NCBI RefSeq assembly: GCF_000466385.1 | Contig: NZ_KE952878.1 | Location: 1-41,219 of the forward strand | Direction of reading: 5' to 3' | Origin: Aneurinibacillus aneurinilyticus ATCC 12856 | Lineage (GTDB): Bacteria; Bacillota; Bacilli; Aneurinibacillales; Aneurinibacillaceae | Length of the DNA stretch: 41,219 nt | Shown: piece after piece, positions 9,607 through 17,350 of the stretch | Layout: each line of letters begins with the position of its first letter | Position numbering within the stretch: the first letter of the stretch is position 1 | Notes under the pieces: model-generated | Seen by the model: the letters and a program-made list of their open reading frames with translations, nothing else | Told to the model about the DNA's origin: nothing | Database searches by the model: none | Position numbers and translations under genes: made by a program

Positions 9607-10368
9607 ATGGGGAAAGTGCATGTTCTAATGCGCAAAGAAGATATAGATACAGAGAAAATTCAGGGGAAAATAGCGGTCGTCTTCGATGTGCTTCTAGCGA
9701 CTTCGACTATTGTGGCAGGACTTTATTATGGAGCAAAAGAAATCATACCTGTGTTACATGGGAAGGAAGCCCTCAAGGAAGCGGAGAACAGAGTACCTGA
9801 CAGCTTCATACTTGTGGGGGAATATGAAGGGATAACGTTGGAAGGCTTCCTTAATCCAAATCCCCTTGCCTTGAAGCGTCACATTCAGAAAAAGACCGTC
9901 ATCCTGTCCACAACGAATGGGACGGTAGCAATACACAAGGCAGCCCCCGCCAAACGTATTTACGCAGCCTCCTTGCTTAACGGTAAGGCAGTAGCCCGAG
10001 CACTTCGTGCAAATCATGCCGACGACACTATCATCCTGGTCTGTGCTGGTTCCTCGGGTGAATTTTCAATGGAGGACTTTTATGGAGCTGGCTATGTACT
10101 GGACTGCTTGCTTTGTGAACAGAACGTCGAATGGGAGATGACCGACGCTGCGTTTACTGCGCGCGAATTTTATCGCGGCGCAGGAGAATGTACCGAGAAT
10201 ATTCTGCTGTCCTCGCGCGTAGGCCAGATGCTGCAACGGTTTAAGATGGAAGAAGACATCTATTTTATAGCGCAGCGCGGGATCTTCGATATGGTGCCGT
10301 ATCTTAATGAACGAAAAGCGCTAGTCAAAGGAGGAGAAGATTGCTATGTCGGGTACACGCCTTCATAG
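9607..10368 (+). CDS. ComB-like 2-phosphosulfolactate phosphatase family protein
   Basis: Member of the ComB family of Mg-dependent phosphatases (253 residues). Recognisable segments are VVFDVLLATSTIVAGLYYGA, STTNGTVAIHKAAPA and LVCAGSSGEFSMEDFYGAGYVLD. In methanogens ComB dephosphorylates 2-phosphosulfolactate for coenzyme M. No coenzyme M or sulfolactate genes are nearby, and Bacillus has a homologue (YitC). Here it is embedded in an acyl-CoA operon, 12 bp after the kinase, so it may act on a phosphorylated intermediate; that is inference. The stop codon abuts a copy of the dispersed repeat, so the C-terminal few codons may have been altered by that insertion. Confidence 0.85.
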   Translation: MGKVHVLMRKEDIDTEKIQGKIAVVFDVLLATSTIVAGLYYGAKEIIPVLHGKEALKEAENRVPDSFILVGEYEGITLEGFLNPNPLALKRHIQKKTVILSTTNGTVAIHKAAPAKRIYAASLLNGKAVARALRANHADDTIILVCAGSSGEFSMEDFYGAGYVLDCLLCEQNVEWEMTDAAFTAREFYRGAGECTENILLSSRVGQMLQRFKMEEDIYFIAQRGIFDMVPYLNERKALVKGGEDCYVGYTPS

Positions 10369-10430
10369 ACCGGATGCGCCCCTGCGCTCCGGCAGAAAAA
10401 AGGCTAGTGTGTCTTTTTCCGACCGCTCCC
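10367..10430 (+). repeat. Dispersed repeat, copy 5 (distal half only)
   Basis: Matches the distal half of the repeat seen in full at 20192-20312 and 40829-40949: GGATGCGCC, CTGCGCTCCGGCAGAA, AAAGGCTAGTGTGTCTTTTT. The head portion (TTGACA to GGAAGTAGGAAATTCGG) is absent. It starts at the comB stop codon. The hairpin GGA(T)GCGC/GCGCTCC spans 10372-10390. Confidence 0.7.
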
Positions 10431-10475
10431 GCCCACCACAAAATGTACCGATTTATCAAATCAGATGTAAATAGT

Positions 10476-10504
10476 TTGTACCAAGAACGAAAGCGCTTTC
10501 TATT
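10476..10504 (+). promoter_or_regulatory. Candidate promoter of the acyl-CoA synthetase gene, overlapping a cre-like site
   Basis: TTGTAC (10476-10481), 17-bp spacer, TCTATT (10499-10504). The cre-like palindrome CGAAAGCGCTTTCT (10488-10501) lies inside it and matches the CcpA consensus core GAAAGCGCTTTC. Carbon catabolite repression of this gene is predicted. Confidence 0.6.
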
Positions 10505-10589
10505 TGTTTACTCACTTATGAAAATGGTTGTGACTCAACATACGGCTGTTTCTGCGAAAATATTATTAATCATTTGGAGGGATGTAAGA

Positions 10590-12263
10590 ATGGTCCACGC
10601 GCATTTTGCACACTGGCCTGTACGTATGCCAACGTCACTTACGGTTCCGGAAACAACGTTGTATGACAACCTAGAAGTAACCGCGCGAAGATATCCAAAC
10701 AAAACGGCTGTTATGTATTATGGTACAGCAATGTCATATCGGAAATTGCTCCAGGAAGTGAACAGGATGGCTAGCTATCTTATCATGCAAGGGGTCCAAA
10801 AAGGAGAACGCATACTGTTATATATGCAAAATAGCCCTCAGTTTATTATTGCGTACTATGCGATTTTACGTGCGGGTGCTGTTGTCGTTCCGGTGAATCC
10901 GATGAATATGACCGAGGAGCTTATTCATTACATTCAAGACGGGAATACCCGTTTAGGATTCGTTGCACAAGAACTGTATTCCCGAATCGAGCCACTTGTT
11001 TCCACAACAGTCCTCGAACATATCATTTTGGCGACCTATTCTGATTATTGTCAGGAAGATACGCTAGAAGTTCCAGATATAGTAAAGGCCCCGCGAGTAG
11101 CAGTGCGGATATCATCTGTGATTTCATGGAATGAGGCGGCAGGCTGCGATATCGTATCTAACTTTCCGGATACAGTGGCGAATGATTTAGCTGTTCTACC
11201 TTATACATCCGGTACGACAGGCAAACCGAAAGGGTGCATGCACCCTCATTCCACTATTCAGGCTAACACTGTGTCAACAGTATTATGGGGAACGCTGACA
11301 TCGGAAGCACGTGTCTTATGTACGTTGCCACTTTTCCATGTTACTGGCATGGTACACAGCATGCATGCTCCTATTTATACAGGTGCCACAATGGTAGTAC
11401 TTACACGCTGGGAGCGTGATACGGTCGCTGCAATCATCGAGCGTTACGGTTGTACCCACTGGACGTGTATCAGTACGATGGTTGTTGATTTTCTGGCGAA
11501 TCCGAATCTTTCACGCTACGATATTAGCTCTTTGCAGGTGATAGACGGGGGAGGGGCTCCGTTGCCGGAAGCCGTAGGTAAAAAGCTATTTGACGTGACT
11601 GGATTGCGATTTGTGGAGGGCTATGGGCTTTCAGAAACGATGGCCCAGACACACTTTAATCCAATGGAGCGTCCGAAGTTACAGTGTCTGGGTGTTCCTG
11701 CGTTTGACGTTGACGCACGAATCATCGACCCGGATACGCTGGAAGAGAAAGGGGTTGGAGAAGAGGGCGAGATTATTGTAAATGGTCCGCAGGTATGTAA
11801 AGGATATTGGCAACGTCCAGAAGAAAACGAGCAGGCTTTTATTGAATTAAATGGAAAAGTGTTTTTCCGAACCGGAGATATCGCTCGTTTTGATGAGGAA
11901 GGCTATTTCTTTATCGTGGACCGTGTGAAACGAATGATTAACGCATCGGGCTTTAAAATTTGGCCGTCTGAAGTAGAATCGATTTTGTATCAGCATCCGT
12001 CCATTCTTCAGGCGTGCGTAATCGGAGTGCCAGACGAACGTAAAGGAGAGGAAGTGAAAGCGTTCATTGTGCTGCGGGAAGAGCAGAGAGGGCTTACTAG
12101 TGAACAGGAAATTATCGATTGGGCAAAGGAGCAGATGGCTGCATATAAGTATCCACGCATTGTAGAATTCGTTGAAAGTCTTCCGGTCTCCGGCACAGGT
12201 AAAATTTTATGGCGTAAACTTCAGGAAGCAGCATGGAGCAAAGCCGAAAAATACACAGAGTAG
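10590..12263 (+). CDS. Acyl-CoA synthetase (AMP-forming)
   Basis: ATP-dependent activation of a carboxylic acid to its CoA thioester by the ANL-superfamily mechanism. The 557 residues show the P-loop YTSGTTGKPKG (205-215), VEGYGLSETM, the hinge/ATP motif FRTGDIARFDEEGYF, DRVKRMINASGFKIWP, and the C-terminal catalytic lysine in SGTGKILWRKL. The start follows GGAGGGATGTAAGA; upstream in-frame ATGs run through the repeat and the cre site. It is the last enzyme of the catabolic operon and has its own predicted catabolite-controlled promoter. The substrate is unknown: medium/long-chain fatty acid or, by operon analogy with LvaE, a keto- or hydroxy-acid. Confidence 0.92.
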   Translation: MVHAHFAHWPVRMPTSLTVPETTLYDNLEVTARRYPNKTAVMYYGTAMSYRKLLQEVNRMASYLIMQGVQKGERILLYMQNSPQFIIAYYAILRAGAVVVPVNPMNMTEELIHYIQDGNTRLGFVAQELYSRIEPLVSTTVLEHIILATYSDYCQEDTLEVPDIVKAPRVAVRISSVISWNEAAGCDIVSNFPDTVANDLAVLPYTSGTTGKPKGCMHPHSTIQANTVSTVLWGTLTSEARVLCTLPLFHVTGMVHSMHAPIYTGATMVVLTRWERDTVAAIIERYGCTHWTCISTMVVDFLANPNLSRYDISSLQVIDGGGAPLPEAVGKKLFDVTGLRFVEGYGLSETMAQTHFNPMERPKLQCLGVPAFDVDARIIDPDTLEEKGVGEEGEIIVNGPQVCKGYWQRPEENEQAFIELNGKVFFRTGDIARFDEEGYFFIVDRVKRMINASGFKIWPSEVESILYQHPSILQACVIGVPDERKGEEVKAFIVLREEQRGLTSEQEIIDWAKEQMAAYKYPRIVEFVESLPVSGTGKILWRKLQEAAWSKAEKYTE

Positions 12264-12290
12264 AAAGTGGATATGTTTTTTAATTTAGCC

Positions 12291-12336
12291 AAAATGCCTG
12301 AAATCTTTGTTGCACAAGGGTTTTAGGCATTCTTTA
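12291..12336 (+). terminator. Terminator after the acyl-CoA synthetase gene
   Basis: AATGCCT / AGGCATT stem with a 20-base loop, followed by CTTT. Confidence 0.6.
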
Positions 12337-12563
12337 ACTAAAGGATTCACAAGAATCTTTGATTATAGCTGTAAATAGAACCGTTTGATTACGGCATATG
12401 GTCCTCCTTTTCCTAAGCGCTAGTATCAAGGGCGTTGATTATCCAGTACGATCCAAAAGTGGCTCGTCACCACACCGTGCCCCAAACGGGCGAAGCATAT
12501 AACACCGTAATATACGAACCAGCCTGTCTGTATTAGAATAGAGGAGAGTACAGGGGGGATAGC
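12337..12563 (+). other. Intergenic stretch before tetR
   Basis: It holds a small hairpin GATTC/GAATC (near 12344-12357). The sequence from 12500 to 12540 (AATATACG ... TCTGTATT) faintly resembles the operator at 6359 as a degenerate inverted repeat. No convincing promoter could be fixed; TAGAAT near 12534 is the best -10 candidate. Confidence 0.3.
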
Positions 12564-13127
12564 ATGAAGGAGAAACTTTTGCGACAGAGTATCGAACTTT
12601 TTGAGAAGAAAGGGTTTAGTGAAACATCCATTCAGGATATCGTGGACGCCCTTGGTGTAACCAAAGGGACTTTCTATTACTATTTCAAAAGCAAAGAACA
12701 AATGCTAATGCAGATCAACCTGCATTATATAAATGACCTTTTGGATACTCAGCTTAAAATTATCGAACATCCAGAAAAATCATGGCAGGATAAATTATAC
12801 GATGTCGTTTATATGCTGATCAGTAGAATTGAAAAACATGGGGCAAGTGCCCGTATTTTTTTCCGTGAGCTGGTCAACCTGAAAGGGGAGTATTTTGAGG
12901 AAATTTTACACAAACGGGACCAATTTCGTATTCGGTTCCAATATTTAATAGAACAGGGAATCGAGAGCGGAGAGTTTCGTAATGACTTGCGGGCTGATCT
13001 GATGACGCTTTCAATTCTTGGTTCGTGTAATTGGAGTTATATGTGGTTTAGAACAGATGGCCCGGTTCCTGAAAAGGAATTGGCCCGATCTTTTCTGGAA
13101 GTTTTCCTTAATGGCATAAAGAAATAG
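12564..13127 (+). CDS. TetR/AcrR family regulator (FadR-like)
   Basis: DNA-binding repressor of 187 residues. The N-terminal helix-turn-helix, SIQDIVDALGVTKGTFYYYF (about 22-42), is followed by an all-helical ligand domain (50-187). It resembles Bacillus regulators of fatty-acid degradation, which release DNA on binding acyl-CoA. Its place just after the acyl-CoA operon, and the 24-bp palindrome at the operon head, suggest it represses that operon. The ribosome site GGGGG lies close to the ATG, after a GAGGAG further upstream. Confidence 0.85.
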   Translation: MKEKLLRQSIELFEKKGFSETSIQDIVDALGVTKGTFYYYFKSKEQMLMQINLHYINDLLDTQLKIIEHPEKSWQDKLYDVVYMLISRIEKHGASARIFFRELVNLKGEYFEEILHKRDQFRIRFQYLIEQGIESGEFRNDLRADLMTLSILGSCNWSYMWFRTDGPVPEKELARSFLEVFLNGIKK

Positions 13128-13161
13128 AGAGAGAAGCATAGGGACGAATCACGGCCGTTTG

Positions 13162-13180
13162 CCTTCTTTTTGGAAGAAGG
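13162..13180 (+). other. Stem-loop after tetR
   Basis: CCTTCTT / AAGAAGG perfect 7-bp stem with a TTTGG loop. It lacks an immediate T-tract, so terminator function is uncertain. Confidence 0.35.
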
Positions 13181-13229
13181 GCGAGAGGCAATGCCTGCGA
13201 GTTTTTCTTGTTTTGTCACTTGTTTTCTG

Positions 13230-13258
13230 TTGTGAAGCGGCCATGGAGAAGGTATGAT
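13230..13258 (+). promoter_or_regulatory. Candidate promoter of the yutJ-like gene
   Basis: TTGTGA (13230-13235), 17-bp spacer, TATGAT (13253-13258), 60 bp before the start codon. A second -10-like TATAAT occurs at 13278-13283 without a good -35. Confidence 0.55.
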
Positions 13259-13317
13259 AAAAGGGGAAAAATGTTAGTATAATCGACATAGGCAGAAAAA
13301 GGGGGAAAGCAGGCGTC

Positions 13318-14388
13318 ATGAGCAAAAACATTGTTCTGTTGGGAGCTGGATATGGAGGGATATCGTTTTTGAACACGGTGTTGCCGCACATCCCGTCCGA
13401 TGTCCGAATTTTGGTCATTGATCGACTCCGACATCACACGATTAAACCGGAATATTATGCGCTGGCCAGCGGGTCGCTGAATGAAAGCAAAGTAAAGGCG
13501 GCTTTCCCCATACACAGTCAGGTCGAATACATTCAAGATGAGATTAAAGAAATTCAGGTGTCTTTCCATAAAGTGATATGCAAGGAAAGGGAAGTGCCCT
13601 TTGATCAGCTTATTGTCGCGCTTGGCTGTGTCGACAATCACTTTAATGTGCCCTGGGCAGCGGAATATACGGAAAGCATCCAATCGTTTGCCAAGGCGAT
13701 GAAAACGCGCAAGAAGATCGATGAACTACCGTCAGATAGTCATGTTGTCATTATAGGTGGCGGGCTATCGGGGGTTGAATTTGCCAGCGATTTGCGCGAA
13801 CAGCATCCAGAACTTAGAATTACGCTGCTTGAACGATCAGAAGAAGTGCTGGCTACACTTCCCGCTCGCATTCGAAAATATGTACGTCAGTACCTGGATG
13901 ACCATATAATAGATGTGCTTACAAATGTCAGCGTGACAATGGTAGATGCTCAGGCGGTCTATTACGGACTGGAGCGGAACACAGTTCCATACGACGTATG
14001 TGTGTGGACGGCGGGAATTATGCCAAATCCCATTTCTAACCCGCTGCTTGCCTACAGCAATGCTGATCGGATGAATCGGATTGCGGTAAAGGAGAACTAC
14101 GAATTGCCGTATTATAACGATATTTTTGTTGTAGGGGACTGTGCAAGCTCCGAATTTGCGCCTAGTGCGCAGCTGGCCCATATACAGGGAAAGCAGCTTG
14201 GTGATTATTTTATCTCTGTATGGAAGGGAAGCGAGTACGAACCGGAACCGATTAAGCTTAAAGGCGTACTTGGTTATCTAGGTAAAAAAACCGGATTTGG
14301 CCTTGTGGGTGATAATGTGCTGTTAGGCAAAGTTCCGAATGTTATTAAGTCAGGTGTGCTGTGGATGCATAAGCACCATATGGGATAA
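13318..14388 (+). CDS. yutJ: NAD(P)/FAD-dependent oxidoreductase, type II NADH dehydrogenase-like (YutJ)
   Basis: Flavoprotein of 356 residues in the Ndh-2 family, which passes electrons from NADH to quinones without proton pumping. It has an N-terminal FAD fold (GAGYGG, residues 9-14), a second NADH-binding fold (VVIIGGGLSGVEFASDL), the WTAGIMPNP loop, and the FAD-contacting VVGDCA. The C-terminus, IKSGVLWMHKHH, matches Bacillus YutJ. It is shorter than Ndh proper (about 390-400), lacking a clear membrane-anchoring extension. The GGGGGAAAG ribosome site fixes the ATG. It appears monocistronic. Confidence 0.87.
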   Translation: MSKNIVLLGAGYGGISFLNTVLPHIPSDVRILVIDRLRHHTIKPEYYALASGSLNESKVKAAFPIHSQVEYIQDEIKEIQVSFHKVICKEREVPFDQLIVALGCVDNHFNVPWAAEYTESIQSFAKAMKTRKKIDELPSDSHVVIIGGGLSGVEFASDLREQHPELRITLLERSEEVLATLPARIRKYVRQYLDDHIIDVLTNVSVTMVDAQAVYYGLERNTVPYDVCVWTAGIMPNPISNPLLAYSNADRMNRIAVKENYELPYYNDIFVVGDCASSEFAPSAQLAHIQGKQLGDYFISVWKGSEYEPEPIKLKGVLGYLGKKTGFGLVGDNVLLGKVPNVIKSGVLWMHKHHMG

Positions 14389-14427
14389 GTCTGATTTTAA
14401 AATGACGAAATGATCGCATGTAAGGCA

Positions 14428-14457
14428 TACCTCCGTTTCTTCCTCTAAGCGGAGGTA
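14428..14457 (+). terminator. Possible terminator after the yutJ-like gene
   Basis: Perfect stem TACCTCCG / CGGAGGTA. It is followed by GCTGTATCATATTTT, so the U-tract is weak. Confidence 0.4.
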
Positions 14458-14484
14458 GCTGTATCATATTTTGGATAAGTCGAT

Positions 14485-14513
14485 TTGACATTTGATAGAG
14501 GGTATTCTACTAT
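14485..14513 (+). promoter_or_regulatory. Promoter of the ArsR-family gene
   Basis: TTGACA (14485-14490), 17-bp spacer, TACTAT (14508-14513). Confidence 0.65.
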
Positions 14514-14522
14514 TTATTTGAA

Positions 14523-14536
14523 TATATGTACATATA
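14523..14536 (+). promoter_or_regulatory. Candidate ArsR/SmtB-type operator
   Basis: TATATGTACATATA is a perfect 14-bp palindrome just downstream of the -10, in the usual place for metal-sensor autorepression. The preceding TTTGAATATATG resembles CzrA/SmtB half-sites. Confidence 0.6.
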
Positions 14537-14555
14537 ATTAACTGGGGTGGCTTGT

Positions 14556-14882
14556 ATGGAAAATACGGAAAACCAAAATAATGTGCCATGCGAACATCTT
14601 GATGAGGAAACGTTGTTTGTTGTCTCTCAGACATTTAAAGCGTTATCCGACCCTACTAGAATTCGAATCCTGCACCTTCTCTCACAAAAGGAGTGCGCTG
14701 TCAGCGAAATTGCTGAAGCGCTTGGCCTACTGCAGTCTACAGTTTCTCACCAGCTACGTTTTTTGAAGAATCTCCGGTTGGTAAAGTTTAGACGGGCGGG
14801 CACCACTCTTTATTACTCACATGATGATGAGCATGTCGTGGACCTGCTAGAACAGGCTATTCACCATGCTTGCCATGACTGA
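14556..14882 (+). CDS. ArsR/SmtB family metal-sensing repressor (CzrA-like)
   Basis: Winged-helix repressor of 108 residues that releases DNA on binding metal. The recognition helix region is [20 protein letters not shown] (50-69). The C-terminal alpha-5 site is complete: Asp91, His93, His104 and His107, with the same D-x-H...H-x-x-H spacing as zinc/cobalt sensor CzrA. Extra N-terminal ligands Cys12 and His14, plus Cys47 in the ECAVSE helix, could form an SmtB/CadC-like alpha-3N site. The ATG at 14556 follows GGGGTGG; a GTG at 14547 lies within that sequence. No metal transporter is adjacent; its operator at 14523 suggests autoregulation. Confidence 0.88.
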   Translation: MENTENQNNVPCEHLDEETLFVVSQTFKALSDPTRIRILHLLSQKECAVSEIAEALGLLQSTVSHQLRFLKNLRLVKFRRAGTTLYYSHDDEHVVDLLEQAIHHACHD

Positions 14883-14990
14883 ACTTTGCTGAATATGCTC
14901 CAATGGCATGTATAACAATAATGAGCCAGATGAGCAAAGAAAAATCTTGCTTTTGTTTCGCCAATCAAGTAGTATAAAATCAACATTAAA

Positions 14991-15192
14991 ATGGAAGGGT
15001 GACCTTTACACGATGATTATCTAATCCTATTTCTAAGAAAGCATTCGTTATACAAACGAAAACTTCTTCTGGATAGGATTAGTATGCCCTTTTATGCATG
15101 TGAAAAGATATGTGAAATCATACCAAATGTATGATGTCTTTTTGCTATTGTGCTACCTCCTGTCTAGCGAAGTGGATAAGGAGGTTTTTTTG
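14991..15192 (+). promoter_or_regulatory. Candidate transcription attenuator leader of the MFS exporter gene
   Basis: The leader contains a minimal upstream ORF, Met-Ile-Ile-stop (15013-15024), with GGAAGGGTG upstream. A long inverted repeat, CTAATCCTAT / ATAGGATTAG (15021-15082), overlaps its stop codon and has an inner stem TTCGTT/AACGAA. A second hairpin, ATCATAC/GTATGAT (15117-15135), is followed by GTCTTTTT. A strong terminator ends the leader at 15155-15192. This layout (short uORF, competing hairpins, terminator, resistance-type gene) is that of ribosome-mediated attenuation of antibiotic resistance genes. A -10-like TATAAA occurs at 14973; its -35 is weak. Confidence 0.5.
15155..15192 (+). 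terminator. Terminator in the MFS leader
   Basis: ACCTCCT / AGGAGGT stem with a 17-base loop followed by seven T residues. It lies 70 bp before the MFS start codon and could be conditional. Confidence 0.8.
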
Positions 15193-15261
15193 TGCTTATT
15201 TTCAAAAGTAATACGTAGTGAAAATGCAAAATTATAAATAAATAGAAAGAAGGAAACTATA

Positions 15262-16491
15262 TTGTCTTCAACATCTATGTCTAGTCTGTTCCGCAACCGT
15301 TTTGTTCAGGCGATTTTACTAGCCGGTCTTTTTCTTCAAATTGGCATTTGGGTACGTAACTTTTCTGTGCTGCTATATGTAGTGGAAATGACCAACGAGG
15401 ATGCATTTGCGGTTTCGATGGTTTCGGTTGCTGAGTTTGCTCCGATTTTTATTTTCTCATTTATCGGGGGAACCTTTGCCGACCGCTGGCGACCAAAGCG
15501 AACGATGATCTGGTGTGATATCTTAAGTTCTGCATCGGTATTTGCCGTTTTGCTTACACTCATCTTTGGATCATGGAAGGCGGTATTTTTCGCCACTTTA
15601 TTCTCGGCGATTTTGTCCCAGTTCTCTCAACCGTCTGGGTTGAAGCTGTTTAAAATGCATGTACCGGCTGAACAGATACAGGCTGGCATGTCCATTTACC
15701 AAACCATTTTTGCCGTATTCATGGTATTAGGTCCGGTCCTCGGAACGTTCGTTTATCAAAGCTTCGGCATTCAAGTTGCGATTGCAATTACGGGATTTGC
15801 ATTCCTCATGTCGGCTGCTGCTTTGTTAATTCTACCACCTGATCGAGACACAAACGAAGAAAAGACGACACAGTCGACGCTTTTTCAAGAGATGGCCGAC
15901 GGGATTCGCTACGTACTATCCAAAAAAGTGCTGACATTGTTAGGAGTTTGTTTCTTTGCTGCCGGTTTGGCGATCGGTCTTATTCAACCGCTTGGTGTTT
16001 TTCTTGTTACGGAACGACTTGGGTTGGAGAAAGAATACTTGCAATGGCTAATGATGGCCAACGGGATCGGCATGATGTTGGGCGGCGGATTGGCCATGGC
16101 TTTCGCCAAATCGGTCGCTCCACAAAAAATGCTGGCATTCGGCATGTTCGTCGATGCCATTGTCATGGCCGTGTCCGGCATTTCTACAACGCCATGGATA
16201 ACATTAACCGTACAGTTTTTCGGTGGTTTAGTGCTGCCGTGCATCCAAATCGGCATTAATACGATGATATTGCAAAATACGGAAGAGCAGTATATAGGCC
16301 GAGTCAACGGTATCCTTAGTCCATTGTTCACTGGAGCGATGGTCGTTACGATGAGCATGGCCGGTCTGCTCAAAAATTCGTTTTCCCTTGTTACGATGTA
16401 TGAAGCAGCAGGGTTTCTGTTTATCTTCGGTTTGCTTTTCATTTTGCCGTTGTATCGACTGCCGGCTATCGTCAAGGAATCTGGAACGTAA
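15262..16491 (+). CDS. MFS transporter, macrolide/siderophore-exporter-like
   Basis: Integral membrane exporter of 409 residues with about 12 hydrophobic segments. The inter-helix 2-3 motif GGTFADRWRPKRTM marks the MFS drug-efflux class, and the N-terminus (SLFRNRFVQAILLAGLFLQI) is like the Mef/EntS branch. A central charged loop (PPDRDTNEEKTTQ) separates the two halves. The TTG start at 15262 is preferred because AGAAGGA lies eight bases upstream; the next ATG is at 15277. The upstream attenuator-like leader suggests induction by a ribosome-targeting drug, but the substrate is not deducible from sequence. It is convergent with the methyltransferase gene. Confidence 0.87.
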   Translation: MSSTSMSSLFRNRFVQAILLAGLFLQIGIWVRNFSVLLYVVEMTNEDAFAVSMVSVAEFAPIFIFSFIGGTFADRWRPKRTMIWCDILSSASVFAVLLTLIFGSWKAVFFATLFSAILSQFSQPSGLKLFKMHVPAEQIQAGMSIYQTIFAVFMVLGPVLGTFVYQSFGIQVAIAITGFAFLMSAAALLILPPDRDTNEEKTTQSTLFQEMADGIRYVLSKKVLTLLGVCFFAAGLAIGLIQPLGVFLVTERLGLEKEYLQWLMMANGIGMMLGGGLAMAFAKSVAPQKMLAFGMFVDAIVMAVSGISTTPWITLTVQFFGGLVLPCIQIGINTMILQNTEEQYIGRVNGILSPLFTGAMVVTMSMAGLLKNSFSLVTMYEAAGFLFIFGLLFILPLYRLPAIVKESGT

Positions 16492-16593
16492 GATTCGTAT
16501 GCACTTTCTTTGGTCAAGGATGGGAGAAATATACTCCACCCATCCACGACTTTTCTCTTAAAGGAGATATCATAATTGGAAATGAGGTGTGGA

Positions 16594-16673
16594 CTATATA
16601 AGTTACACTTGATAGTTTGACATGGTAGCGTGGTTGGAAGTAGGAAATTCGGAAAAAAGAAGAGGTTGGATGC
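16594..16673 (+). repeat. Dispersed repeat, copy 1 (head portion)
   Basis: Begins TATATAAGTTACACTTGATA, followed by TTTGACATGGTAGCGTGG, then TTGGAAGTAGGAAATTCGG, and stops at GGTTGGATGC. It lies between the convergent MFS and methyltransferase genes. The distal half is missing. Confidence 0.8.
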
Positions 16674-16684
16674 TATCATTATGC

Positions 16685-17308
16685 CTATCGTATCTTTTGC
16701 AAAAGGATTTTTCTGTACATGCCATTAAATAATACCGGAGTGCTCTCCAGTTGCTTAACTGTCTCTAGGTAAGGCGCTACTATCTCCGCGAAACTTCGTC
16801 CGATATCCGTCCCTAGGAACGAAATAAAGGGGCGGATTATTCTTTTTCCGATAGACAATTTTTTATTATCAGGTTGGAACTTATCAAAAATAAGAATATA
16901 TCCTTCCTTTTGTGTAACACGGATAATTTCTTTCATACAAAGTATCGGATCGGGTACGACAGAAACAACAAGATTAGCAATAACGATATCGAAAGACTCA
17001 TCTGAAAAACTCATATGCTGCGCATCCATTTCCATAAAAGTGATTGTCTGTGAATGCTCGTATTTCTTTTTTGCCTGCTGAAGCATATTTGGAGAGATAT
17101 CAATCGCAGTTACGGTACTATCTTTTTGTGTAAGCAACTGCAAATCAGCACCTGTTCCTACACCTACAAAAAGGATGCGGCTTCCTAGTGGAATGGGAGC
17201 ATCCTTAAACACAGTTTTTCGCGCTTGTAAAAAAAGAGCGGAATTAAAAAACGAATCATAAAAGGGAGCCCATAGGTTATAAATCATTTTATTCCATGTA
17301 TTATTCAT
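16685..17308 (-). CDS. Class I SAM-dependent methyltransferase
   Basis: Methyltransferase of 207 residues. Motif I is ILFVGVGTGADLQLL, the acidic end of beta-2 is TAIDISPNML, and motif IV is FDIVIANLVVSVVPDP. The N-terminal NLWAPFYDSFF and the UbiE/PmtA-like layout suggest a small lipid or quinone-type acceptor (phosphatidylethanolamine N-methyltransferase and demethylmenaquinone methyltransferase are relatives), but the substrate is not certain. GAAAGGA lies before the ATG. A 34-bp palindrome overlaps its likely promoter. Confidence 0.8.
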   Translation of the reverse strand: MNNTWNKMIYNLWAPFYDSFFNSALFLQARKTVFKDAPIPLGSRILFVGVGTGADLQLLTQKDSTVTAIDISPNMLQQAKKKYEHSQTITFMEMDAQHMSFSDESFDIVIANLVVSVVPDPILCMKEIIRVTQKEGYILIFDKFQPDNKKLSIGKRIIRPFISFLGTDIGRSFAEIVAPYLETVKQLESTPVLFNGMYRKILLQKIR

Positions 17309-17350
17309 ACTGTTTTTTTCCTTTCACCAAAATGTAGTTGAACGCCTTTT

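Noticed and set aside
16594-16673. TTGACA in the dispersed repeat as a promoter
   Set aside because: No acceptable -10 lies 16-18 bp downstream in the copies that carry the head (AGCGTGG and TTGGAAG follow), so a promoter role is not supported.
15984-16679. Long antisense frame (231 codons) opposite the MFS gene
   Set aside because: Shadow of a strongly coding transmembrane gene; it also runs through repeat copy 1 and lacks a ribosome site.
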